Positions 7,950 to 15,692 of a DNA stretch of 58,604 bases are shown here, in pieces. Positions within the stretch are counted from its first letter, which is position 1; each line of letters begins with the position of its first letter. A program made the translations under genes and the position numbers. The notes under the pieces were generated by a model, which ran no database searches, had not been told where the DNA came from, and saw only the letters and a list, made by a program, of their open reading frames with translations. Source of the DNA: an uncultured Bacteroides sp. (GTDB lineage Bacteria > Bacteroidota > Bacteroidia > Bacteroidales > Bacteroidaceae); contig CALUJC010000020.1 in assembly GCA_944320865.1 (NCBI GenBank), positions 1 through 58,604 on the forward strand. The letters are read 5' to 3'.

Positions 7950-10900
7950 TTAAAATACCACATTTACGTTGAAACCTATGCTTCGGGTGGCAGGGTAGGC
8001 CATTTCTTCCACGCCGGGAGTGGTAGTACCTCCTTCGTAGGCTATGGATTCAGGGTCTACATAGTTTTGGTCTTTGGTCCACATGAAGAGGTTACGTGCC
8101 ACCAGTGAGAGTCCCAGTCTCTTGATAGGAGTCTTGGTGAACCATTTGGACGGGAACTGGTAGCCCAGCTTTACTTCACGCAACTTCACGTAAGTGGCGC
8201 TGAAGGTGCACTGCGTTTCGTGGTAGCGGCGGTAGAGGTTGCGGTAATAGTCGCGGGGGCTGACCGGGGTTGTGTTTTTTATGTAGGTATTGGTCGCGTC
8301 GTCCCACACTACGCCGTCGATGACCATACCTTCCTGTACGCGGTATTCCGTATCCTTTAGTACCCCCGATTCCATGCCCATGCCGAATGTACGCGAAACA
8401 AATACACCACCTTGGTGCCAGTCTATCAGGAAATCGAGCGAAAAGCCTTTATATGAAAACTTATTGTAGAAGCCCATGATGAAGTCGGGGTTGTAGTTGC
8501 CCAGTTTTACCAAGGTGGGGTCTGCCACCGGAAGTCCTGTGGCATCTACTATCAGTTGCCCGTCTTCAGTATGGCTCAGTCCTGTGCCATACAGATTGCC
8601 CATAGGTTCGCCTTCCTTGGCAATGGCGTAGACGCGGGCATCTTCGTCGGCATAGATGGCTGCGTATGAATAAACATATTGGTCGTATTCGTCGCTGATT
8701 TCTTCTACCCGGCTCATGTTGCGCGAGAAGTTGATGCTGCCGTCCCATTGGAAGCCGCTTTTGGTTTGCACCGGCATATAGGTCAAGGTAGCTTCAAAGC
8801 CGTAGTTGCGTATTTTTCCCGCATTGATGAATCGTGATGAGTAGCCGGAGGTAGAGGAGATGGGGATTTGTACAATCTGGTTTGAGTTGAGCGTGTTGTA
8901 GTAAGTGAAGTCCAAGCCTAAGCGGTTATCAAACATGCGGAAGTCAGTACCGATTTCATAGGAGCGCATCCGTTCGGGCTTCAGCTCTGTATTGGCCAGC
9001 GTGCTGGGAAGCGTTACGCCCGATTGCGAGCCATAGGGGTCGCTGTAGGCATAAGTGTTCTCCAGGCGGTAAGGGTCGGTGTCGCTACCTACTTCGGCAT
9101 AACCGCCGCGCAAAGACCAATAGGTAATGTTTTGGGGAAGGTCGAAAATCTCATTCAGGATGATACTGGTGGATGCAGAAGGATAGAAGTAGGAGTTGTT
9201 TCCCGAGCCATCCGTACGGGTCAGGGAGCTGGACCAGTCGTTGCGGGCTGTGACGTTGAGGTAAACCAGGTCTTTGTAGGACAATTGCCCGGTGAACAGG
9301 ACGCTGTTGATGCGTTTTTTGGAATCTATTTGATTTACGTCCACCTGCGAAGAGGCATTCCCTAAGTTGTATACGCCAGGGATGGAAAGCCCGTTGGCAA
9401 AAGCGTAGTCATAGTTGTTCTTTTGCACCATTGCATTGGCTCCGGCGGCAAGGTCTACGCGCCATACGTTTTTGAATGTCTGGTTCCATTGCAGCAACAC
9501 GTCAGTGTTCCATTCAGAAAAAGATACGTTTTCGCGTTTGTAGGCTCCGGTAGGAAAACTTTGGGAGCTGTAAGCACGCTTGGCTTGGCGCAAGTCGTGG
9601 AAATAGTCAATACCGCTGCGGGCAGTCAGTTTCAAGTTGGGCAGGAACTCGTAAGTGAGCGTAATGTTTCCGTACATGCGGTTCTTGTCATAGCCATTGG
9701 TGTTCTCGTACATGGTGAAGAACGGGTTATCGTTCCATCCTGAATTGAAGTGGTATTGTTGTACGCCTTCATAGCCGCGTTGCCAGTAATCGCGCAGGCT
9801 GTTGATGTCGACTTGCCTGCCAAACCATGTGAAGGTGTACATCGGGTTCTCCGAACCATACCCCATGCTGGGGCGGTTGTTGCTGTGGGCGTTAATGTAG
9901 TTCACTGTGGCTTTGGCCGAAAATTTGTCGGTAAACTTGTATCCGGTGTTCACGCTGATGGTATTTCTGCGTAAGTCTACGTTGGGCAACGTGCCTTTGC
10001 TCAGCAGGTTGGTATAAGAGATGCGGATGTCACCCTTGTCGTTGCTGGCGCTCAGAGCTACGTTGTTGCTGTAAGTGATGCCTGTTTCAAAGAAGTCGCG
10101 CACGTTGTCGGGATGTGCTACCAATGGGGTTGGTTGGATGGTTGCACCGTTGCGTCCCAAGACATCGCCGCCCCGGTATACTGTGCCGTCTGCGCCAATG
10201 GAGGGAGAGTCGAACTGGGGTACCAGGCTGCCGTCCAAGGGGCGTCCCCAGCTCATGTCCTGGTGGTCTTGGGTGCCATGCCCGTTGTTGCCGTCCCAAT
10301 ACTCAAATACTCCGTCCAAGCCTTGGCTGTAGCTGTTCTGGTATTCCGGCAAGCGGGCAACGGTCTCAAATGTAGTGGTAGAATTGACTGCGATTTGAAA
10401 CTTGTCTTTGGTCTTTCCGGATTTGGTGGTAATCAGCACTACGCCGTTGGCAGCTCTTGAACCATACAGGGCTGCGGCGTTGGCACCTTTCAGCACGGAG
10501 ATGCTTTCTATGTCGTCAGCATTCAGTTCGCCGGCACCGTTACCGTAGTCTATATCCTGGGAAGTACCGGCAAGGTTGGTATATACGTTGTTGCTGATGG
10601 GTACGCCATCTACTACGTACAAGGGCTGATTCCCGTTGGAAAATGAAGATTCACCCCTGATGACCATTCTGGTTGATGAGCCTGCACCCGAGTTGCCGGC
10701 AATCATTTGCACGCCTGCTATCTTTCCGTTCAGTTTGTTGAGCACGTTTGCATCGTTGCCTACATTCATGTCGTCGCCTTCTACGGCCTGTTGGGCATAC
10801 CCCAAAGATTTCTTGTCTCGCTTGATGCCTAAGGCTGTGACTACAACTTCATTCAATACTTGGGAGTCTTCCAAAAGGTTGATTACCAGTTCACTTTTCC

Positions 10901-11210
10901 CTTTCAAAGGAATTTCCATGGTCTGGAAGCCTACGTATGAAAATACCAGCGTGGCATTTTCCGCGTCGTCTACTTGCAGCGAAAAAAGGCCATTGATGTC
11001 TGTAATCGTTCCTTTTCCGGACTGGCCTTTTACGACGACTGTTACACCCGGGAGTTCCAGCTTGCTCGGGTCCAGAACTTTCCCCGTGACTACTTTTTTG
11101 ACAGGGGGAGCAGCCAGGCAGAAAGCAGAACATAGTAATAGCAAAAAACAAGAAGTCATTCGCTTGGCATTAAACAACTTCCTAAAACTCATTGTTCCAA
11201 TTTTTCTCAT
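7950..11210 (-). CDS. SusC/RagA-type TonB-linked outer-membrane transporter
   Basis: A 1086-residue SusC homologue. After a signal peptide (about residues 17-34) come a carboxypeptidase-regulatory-like domain (VTGKVLDPSKLELPGVTVVV, then FSYVGFQTMEIPL), the SusC signature LNEVVVTALGIKRDKKSLGY, a plug (SISVLKGANAAALYGSRAAN) and a barrel ending FNVNVVF. There is no STN domain, so unlike the SusC at 51526 it is not expected to signal through FecR. It is the first gene of the operon SusC-SusD-phosphoesterase. Met1, Met7 and Met17 are all possible starts; Met1 is used here. Confidence 0.93.
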   Translation of the reverse strand: MRKIGTMSFRKLFNAKRMTSCFLLLLCSAFCLAAPPVKKVVTGKVLDPSKLELPGVTVVVKGQSGKGTITDINGLFSLQVDDAENATLVFSYVGFQTMEIPLKGKSELVINLLEDSQVLNEVVVTALGIKRDKKSLGYAQQAVEGDDMNVGNDANVLNKLNGKIAGVQMIAGNSGAGSSTRMVIRGESSFSNGNQPLYVVDGVPISNNVYTNLAGTSQDIDYGNGAGELNADDIESISVLKGANAAALYGSRAANGVVLITTKSGKTKDKFQIAVNSTTTFETVARLPEYQNSYSQGLDGVFEYWDGNNGHGTQDHQDMSWGRPLDGSLVPQFDSPSIGADGTVYRGGDVLGRNGATIQPTPLVAHPDNVRDFFETGITYSNNVALSASNDKGDIRISYTNLLSKGTLPNVDLRRNTISVNTGYKFTDKFSAKATVNYINAHSNNRPSMGYGSENPMYTFTWFGRQVDINSLRDYWQRGYEGVQQYHFNSGWNDNPFFTMYENTNGYDKNRMYGNITLTYEFLPNLKLTARSGIDYFHDLRQAKRAYSSQSFPTGAYKRENVSFSEWNTDVLLQWNQTFKNVWRVDLAAGANAMVQKNNYDYAFANGLSIPGVYNLGNASSQVDVNQIDSKKRINSVLFTGQLSYKDLVYLNVTARNDWSSSLTRTDGSGNNSYFYPSASTSIILNEIFDLPQNITYWSLRGGYAEVGSDTDPYRLENTYAYSDPYGSQSGVTLPSTLANTELKPERMRSYEIGTDFRMFDNRLGLDFTYYNTLNSNQIVQIPISSTSGYSSRFINAGKIRNYGFEATLTYMPVQTKSGFQWDGSINFSRNMSRVEEISDEYDQYVYSYAAIYADEDARVYAIAKEGEPMGNLYGTGLSHTEDGQLIVDATGLPVADPTLVKLGNYNPDFIMGFYNKFSYKGFSLDFLIDWHQGGVFVSRTFGMGMESGVLKDTEYRVQEGMVIDGVVWDDATNTYIKNTTPVSPRDYYRNLYRRYHETQCTFSATYVKLREVKLGYQFPSKWFTKTPIKRLGLSLVARNLFMWTKDQNYVDPESIAYEGGTTTPGVEEMAYPATRSIGFNVNVVF

Positions 11211-11388
11211 TTTTGTTTTCCTTTAATTAATTTTGCTTTTTCGGCTGCAAAGGAATCCATTGCCGATTACAGAGGCATTAAGCGCAGATTAAGGAGAAAT
11301 TAATAGCTTATTTCAATATTATTTCGCACATGGGGGGAGGGTTTGCTAAAGAATGTTTTATCCAACTTGGCGGATTGGCTTTGGGGTG
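11211..11388. promoter_or_regulatory. Upstream region of the SusC operon
   Basis: This AT-rich stretch should hold the minus-strand promoter of SusC. Reading leftward, TTCCTTTGC occurs about 40 bases before the start codon and resembles the -7 element TAnnTTTG, but the first positions do not match and I cannot place a confident -33 box. No gene is visible here. Confidence 0.35.
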
Positions 11389-11454
11389 GGCAAGGCCTTC
11401 CGCCGGCAAGGCCGGCCGCTACAGGCGGGCGTGGCACTGCGCATCCGGTTCTGA
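11389..11454 (+). pseudogene. Relic of the 3' end of a TonB receptor gene
   Basis: In frame, this stretch reads GKAFRRQGRPLQAGVALRIR then F and TGA, matching GNAFRQQGRLLQAGVELRIR-F at the end of the intact receptor at 2389-4785. Nothing upstream of 11389 is similar, so only about 21 codons remain. Confidence 0.8.
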
Positions 11455-11480
11455 TACAGAGGTTTAGTACTTTATTTTTT

Positions 11481-11568
11481 CTTCACTAAAAATAAAGTGT
11501 TACTTTACTAGGAGTAAAGCATTACTTTATTCCTGGTAAAGCAGTGCTTTATTCCTAATAAAGCAACG
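11481..11568. repeat. 22-bp hairpin array, second copy
   Basis: Four 22-bp units, homologous to 4812-4899. The last unit forms a better stem here (GCTTTATT-CCT-AATAAAGC) than in the left copy. It sits immediately downstream (3') of the zinc-ribbon gene on the minus strand, where it could end transcription of that operon. Confidence 0.7.
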
Positions 11569-11593
11569 TTGCATTAGAACCTTTTCGGGGATA

Positions 11594-12628
11594 TCACTCG
11601 TTGACAGCTCCGCACCGGGGGCAGATTCCTTTGCGGAGCAACTTGCACCCGCAGCGGCCGCAACGGTAGTGGGGCGTGCTGAGCGACTGCCACGCGCGCC
11701 GGGCAAAAAGCCACGACATGCCTGCCAGCAATAGGTAGCCGATGTAAATGCGGGTGGTGAACATGAACAGCACGTAGCAGAAGATGCAACATGCGGCCAA
11801 CCCCAGCAGATAGACTACGGCGGTGGTGAAGGAGAGTTGGCGGAACGAATCATCAATCGCCGCCAGCAGCACCACGATAAAGAGCCACAGGCCGGCGAGG
11901 AAAAATGCCAATACCGGCGGCACGTGCAAGGGGGAAAGCGTGGGGTTGAAGTAGAAGTGCTGCCACGTGTCGGGGGCAAACATCTGCATGGACTCGTACA
12001 GGGTGGCGCAGAAGGCCATGAGCAGGCACAGCAGCATGGGGTAGAGGCTGTCTATGTCGTCCAGGAAGACCAGGGGCGTCTTCTTGCGCAGCGCCAGGCG
12101 GAACAGCCAGACGGCGGTGAAGGCGGCCAGTACTATCAGGAAGTATTGCGCATGCGTGTGGCTGAAGAGGTGTATGGCCTGCGACACGCTGTCCACGGGT
12201 ACAAACTTCCGCATCATCTCCGTCTCGCGCAGCCAGCCCTGTGTGTCTTGCGAGTGGGCCAGCTTCACCCACACGGAGTCTATGCTGTCCGCCGGATGTA
12301 TGGCCACCTCGGCCACTACCACGCGGTCGCCCCGGCGCAGCAGTTCGTAGGAACCCTTCACGGGAAGGCATTCCAGCAAGATGCTGTCGGTCGTGGCCTG
12401 CAGGTTGGTGCCGCTGGTGTAGTGGTGCTGGTAGAGGCATTGCAACGAGTCGATGGCCTGTTGGGACAGGTGCTTGCCCGTCAGGTCGGGGCGCGGATAG
12501 CTGCATGAGGCGAGCAGGAAGAGAATGAAGAATGAAGAATGAAGAATGAAGAATTGCACCCCCGCTCTCCACCGGCAGACGAAGGCATTGCCCTTGGCAT
12601 TCTTCATTCTTCGTTCTTCATTCTTCAT
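11594..12628 (-). CDS. Membrane lipoprotein with C-terminal zinc ribbon, function unknown
   Basis: About 344 residues. A lipoprotein-type signal with lipobox LLASC is followed by an extracytoplasmic domain (about residues 40-150), then roughly five membrane segments (for example FLIVLAAFTAVWLF, FLAGLWLFIVVLLAA, YLLGLAACCIFCYVLFMF). A cytoplasmic-type zinc ribbon closes the protein (CGRCGC...CPRC). I do not recognise the family. The signal peptide is encoded inside the repeat at 12523-12630, which supplies FFILHSSFFIL. The start is uncertain: ATG codons at 12652, 12628 and 12607 are in frame. I chose 12628, just after the stop of the upstream gene; 12607 is equally possible. It is the last gene of the metA-U32 run. 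Confidence 0.6.
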   Translation of the reverse strand: MKNEERRMKNAKGNAFVCRWRAGVQFFILHSSFFILFLLASCSYPRPDLTGKHLSQQAIDSLQCLYQHHYTSGTNLQATTDSILLECLPVKGSYELLRRGDRVVVAEVAIHPADSIDSVWVKLAHSQDTQGWLRETEMMRKFVPVDSVSQAIHLFSHTHAQYFLIVLAAFTAVWLFRLALRKKTPLVFLDDIDSLYPMLLCLLMAFCATLYESMQMFAPDTWQHFYFNPTLSPLHVPPVLAFFLAGLWLFIVVLLAAIDDSFRQLSFTTAVVYLLGLAACCIFCYVLFMFTTRIYIGYLLLAGMSWLFARRAWQSLSTPHYRCGRCGCKLLRKGICPRCGAVNE

Positions 12629-12630
12629 TA
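12523..12630. repeat. Inverted GAATGAA-type repeat element
   Basis: The left arm (12523-12555) is made of repeated AATGAAG units and the right arm (12599-12630) of their complement (ATTCTTC). About 43 bases lie between them. A related element is present at 49308-49540. The element overlaps the 5' end of the zinc-ribbon lipoprotein gene and encodes much of its signal peptide. Confidence 0.75.
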
Positions 12631-12635
12631 CCATG

Positions 12636-14483
12636 TCATTCATCGTTTGCATGTACTTTCATCAGGCAGTTCTTGCAGTCGAAGGAGAGGCGGAAGCGTC
12701 GCCCGTCGGCCGAGACCAGCGTGTAAGGCTCGCGGTAGGGAGAATGCCCGCCCTGGCGGGTGGGGCACCAGCCCAGGCTGTAGCGCAGGCAGTGGCGGCA
12801 GGTCATCAGCACGGCGCCGGGCACGGGCTGCTGCTCGTAGGCCGGGGCCACGTCGTGCACGCCATGCCCCAGGTAGAAGGCGCGTGCCTGCCGGTTCATC
12901 ACGTTGCCCAGGTAGGTCAGGCCTTGGGCAGGGTAGGGGTGGCTGCTTGGGCGCCACACGGCTATCTCCCGCCGGTAGTTGATGCGGCGTGCCCTTGTCA
13001 GCCGGTCGACGACTTGCCTGCGCCATTCCGTCAGTGCCGATGCCGGCAGGAACCAGTTGCCCGATAAGTTGATGCAGATATCCTCATCTCTGTTCACGGC
13101 AAAGGGCGTGCCCCCCAGCTTGGACAGTGTGGCGCGGATGTTGGCCGTCTGTGGGGTGCGGGCTATCTCCTTCGGGTGGTCGAAGGGCAGGGACACGCGG
13201 TTTCCGTCTTCATCGTCGGCCGTGAGGGTGAAGCCGCGCGGATGTTCGGCCAGCTCCCACTGCAAGGCTATGGCGCGCCGGGCGGAGGGACGGGAGAGCA
13301 GGTGCTCGAAGTCTTGGTCGAAGTTGCGGAACAAGGGGGTGCGGGGCGCAATGCGGGGCACCTTTCCGGCGGGATACAGTTTGTTGCCTCCCTCTACCCG
13401 GTTGATGCGGAAGCCCTGCAGCTTGCCCTCGCTGTCCAGATAGCACGCGCCGTCACCGTTGTGGAAGGGCTTCACCCCGGCCACGCTGATGTAGCCTGCG
13501 CGCTGTTCCTTCACCGTGCCCATGGCCTCGCCCAGCGACTTGGGGGTGTGGAACGACGAAACGTCTTCGTCCCGCCCGTCCAGAAAGTAGGTGGTGAAGC
13601 CCCGGTTGAAGCTCTTCTCCACCCGTGGGGTAAAGGTATAGGTGCAGCTGCCCGACGAGGCGTGCACGTACTCCGGGCGGCGGGCAAAGATGCCGTCCAG
13701 GCGTTGGCGGTAGGCGGCGGTGACGTTCTTCACGTAGCTGGCGTCCTTCAGTCGGCCCTCTATCTTCAACGAGGTGGCACCGGCGTCGAGCAAGGCTTCC
13801 AGTTGGTCCAGCCGGTTCATATCTTTCAGCGAGAGGAGGTGCTTGCCCAGGAGGATGGCTTTGCCGTCGGCATCCACCAGGTCGAAGGGCAGGCGGCAGA
13901 ACTGGGCACACTCGCCCCGGTTGGCGCTGCGCCCGAAGCAGGCCTGGCTGGCGTAGCACTGTCCGCTGTAGCTGACGCACAGAGCACCGTGTACAAACAC
14001 CTCGAGCGGCACGTCGGGACAGGCGGAGTGGATGCGGCTTATTTCGTTCAGCGACAGTTCGCGGGCCAGCACTACCTGGCGGAAGCCTGCCCGGGCCAGG
14101 AAGCACACCTTCTCCGGCGTGCGGTTGTCCATCTGCGTGCTGGCATGGAGGGGGATGGGGGGCAGGGAGAGGCGGGTGATGCCCATGTCCTGCACGATGA
14201 GCGCGTCGGTGCCGATGCGGTACAGCTCGTCGATGAGGCGCTCCGTCTCGGCCAGTTCGCGGTCGGAAAGGATGGTGTTGAGGGCCACGTAGATGCGCAC
14301 GTTGTACTGGTGGGCATAGTCCGCCAGGCGGCGGATGTCGTCCAGGCTGTTGGGGGCGGCGGCCCGGGCACCATACTTGGGCGCGCCGATGTATACGGCA
14401 TCGGCCCCGTGGTCCACGGCGGCCAGCCCGCACTCCAGGTTCTTGGCGGGGGCGAGCAACTCTATGCGTTTAGCCGATTTCAT
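12636..14483 (-). CDS. U32 peptidase-family protein (RlhA/YdcP-like)
   Basis: A 615-residue protein of the U32 family. The N-terminus (IELLAPAKNLECGLAAVDHG, then ADAVYIG) and the cysteine cluster SYSGQCYAS-QACFGR-GECAQFCR near residues 165-195 are hallmarks; in the family these cysteines bind an Fe-S cluster. The C-terminal half carries a DUF3656-like region and two more cysteine pairs (MTCRHCLRYSLGWC and CKNC). Length and layout resemble E. coli RlhA, which hydroxylates a cytidine of 23S rRNA using prephenate, so an RNA-modifying role is more likely than proteolysis. This is inference from the family. It overlaps metA by 14 bp and is probably co-translated with it. Confidence 0.85.
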   Translation of the reverse strand: MKSAKRIELLAPAKNLECGLAAVDHGADAVYIGAPKYGARAAAPNSLDDIRRLADYAHQYNVRIYVALNTILSDRELAETERLIDELYRIGTDALIVQDMGITRLSLPPIPLHASTQMDNRTPEKVCFLARAGFRQVVLARELSLNEISRIHSACPDVPLEVFVHGALCVSYSGQCYASQACFGRSANRGECAQFCRLPFDLVDADGKAILLGKHLLSLKDMNRLDQLEALLDAGATSLKIEGRLKDASYVKNVTAAYRQRLDGIFARRPEYVHASSGSCTYTFTPRVEKSFNRGFTTYFLDGRDEDVSSFHTPKSLGEAMGTVKEQRAGYISVAGVKPFHNGDGACYLDSEGKLQGFRINRVEGGNKLYPAGKVPRIAPRTPLFRNFDQDFEHLLSRPSARRAIALQWELAEHPRGFTLTADDEDGNRVSLPFDHPKEIARTPQTANIRATLSKLGGTPFAVNRDEDICINLSGNWFLPASALTEWRRQVVDRLTRARRINYRREIAVWRPSSHPYPAQGLTYLGNVMNRQARAFYLGHGVHDVAPAYEQQPVPGAVLMTCRHCLRYSLGWCPTRQGGHSPYREPYTLVSADGRRFRLSFDCKNCLMKVHANDE

Positions 14484-15387
14484 CGATGTTGTAGGGCGTT
14501 TCTTGATAGACGAAGTAGTTCAGCCAGTTGGAGAAGAGCAGGTTGGCATGGGCGCGCCAGCGGACGAGTACGCCCCGCTCCGGGTCGTCGTCAATGTAAT
14601 AGTTCTTGGGCATGTCGATGGGCAGGCCTTTCGCCAGGTCGCGTCGGTACTCGGTGTCGAGCGTCAGCGGGGAGTACTCGGAGTGTCCGGTGATGAAGAA
14701 GTCGCGCCCGCCCCGTGCCATGGCCATGTACACGCCTGCCTCGGGCGACTCGGAGAGCAGCGTCAGCTGGGGCACGCGGAGGATGTCTTCGCGGCGCACC
14801 TCGGTGTGACGGCTGTGGGGCACGTAGAACACGTCGTCGAAGCCCCGGAAGATGGGGTGCAGCGGCTGCAGCGCGCGGTGGGGGAAGATGCCGAACATCT
14901 TCGCCGGAAGCGGGTACTTGGGCACGCCGTAGTGGTGGTACAGCCCTGCCTGCGCCGCCCAGCAGATGTAGAGGGTGGAGGTGACGTGGGTGCGTGCCCA
15001 GTCGAATATCTCGGTCACCTCGTCCCAGTAGCTCACCTGCTCGAAGGGCATCTGCTCCACGGGGGCGCCAGTGATAATCATGCCGTCGTACTTCTCGTTC
15101 CGCATCACCTCGAAGTCGGTGTAGAAGGCTTGCATGTGTTCTATGGGGGTGTTCTTGGGCGTGTGGCTCTTTATCTTCATGAACGACATTTCTACCTGCA
15201 GGGGGGTGTTCGAGAGGAGGCGCACCAGGTCGGTCTCGGTGGTAATCTTCAGGGGCATGAGGTTGAGCACCACGATGCGCAGCGGGCGGATGTCCTGCCG
15301 CGTGGCGCGCGAGTGGTCGATGACGAAGATGTTCTCCTTCTTCAGCAGTTCGATGGCCGGAAGCCGGTCGGGTAAGTTCAGGGGCAT
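14470..15387 (-). CDS. metA: Homoserine O-acyltransferase, probably acetyl-CoA-specific
   Basis: A 305-residue MetA-family enzyme for the first committed step of methionine synthesis. I start at the ATG at 15387 (MPLNLPDRLPAIELL), which gives the normal family length; the frame stays open upstream only because it runs through repeat sequence. Catalytic residues are the nucleophile Cys142 (YICWAAQAG), His in YVPHSRHTEV and Glu in GHSEYSPL. The specificity residue after TGAPV is Glu111; in the characterised Bacillus cereus enzyme Glu at this place selects acetyl-CoA, whereas E. coli has Gly and uses succinyl-CoA. It is translationally linked to the downstream U32 gene. A nine-unit 23-bp repeat array occupies its upstream region. 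Confidence 0.92.
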   Translation of the reverse strand: MPLNLPDRLPAIELLKKENIFVIDHSRATRQDIRPLRIVVLNLMPLKITTETDLVRLLSNTPLQVEMSFMKIKSHTPKNTPIEHMQAFYTDFEVMRNEKYDGMIITGAPVEQMPFEQVSYWDEVTEIFDWARTHVTSTLYICWAAQAGLYHHYGVPKYPLPAKMFGIFPHRALQPLHPIFRGFDDVFYVPHSRHTEVRREDILRVPQLTLLSESPEAGVYMAMARGGRDFFITGHSEYSPLTLDTEYRRDLAKGLPIDMPKNYYIDDDPERGVLVRWRAHANLLFSNWLNYFVYQETPYNIDEIG

Positions 15388-15466
15388 GGTCGATGGGTTG
15401 ATATAGTTAGTGTTACATGTAGGTCGCGGCATGGGTCGCAGGGCCTTCCCGGCGGGGGTGAAATCT

Positions 15467-15673
15467 CGGCCTATGTCGCGGTCGCGTCTCGGCATAGGTC
15501 TTGGCCTGGTCACGGCCTATGTCGTGATGAAGCCTCGGCCTATGCCGAGGTCCGGGTGCCGCCTAGGCCGACCTCTTACCTCGACCATGGTCTTGATGGC
15601 GTCGCGACCATGGTCTCGGTGAAGTCACGACCATGGTCTTGGTGAGGTCACGACCATGGTCGAGTTTCAGCCT
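15467..15673. repeat. 23-bp palindromic tandem array, nine units
   Basis: Units start at 15467, 15490, 15513, 15536, 15559, 15582, 15605, 15628 and 15651, exactly 23 bp apart. Each begins with an 11-12-bp imperfect or perfect palindrome. The last four cores are identical, CGACCATGGTC, containing the perfect palindrome GACCATGGTC. The first four are variants of CGGCCTATGTCG, and unit 5 (CCGCCTAGGCC) looks intermediate. The 11-12-bp spacers vary but often end in GTCA or CCT. The array lies between the 3' end of the nucleotidyltransferase gene and metA, so within or before the metA leader. The rest of this gap shows no gene. Confidence 0.8.
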
Positions 15674-15692
15674 CCTTCGGGGAGGGGTTGGG

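Larger units (their letters stand above)
11389..11644. repeat. Right copy of 256-bp direct repeat flanking the SusCD cassette
   Basis: Gap-free counterpart of 4720-4975. Here the zinc-ribbon gene end is intact and the TonB receptor end is the relic. The hairpin array (11481-11568) and the 60 identical bases at 11470-11529 lie in the middle. The arrangement is what an insertion or duplication with both junction ends copied would leave. Confidence 0.85.

Noticed and set aside
13176-14693. 505-codon plus-strand frame opposite the U32 gene
   Set aside because: Antisense shadow; the minus strand carries conserved U32 cysteine motifs and metA.
15388-15513. Longer N-terminus for MetA (start at 15513)
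   Set aside because: The extra 42 residues are translated 23-bp repeats rich in Arg and Pro; starting at 15387 gives the normal family length.
15467-15673. CRISPR array
   Set aside because: Units are only 23 bp with palindromic cores and 11-12-bp gaps, too short for repeat plus spacer, and no cas genes are present.
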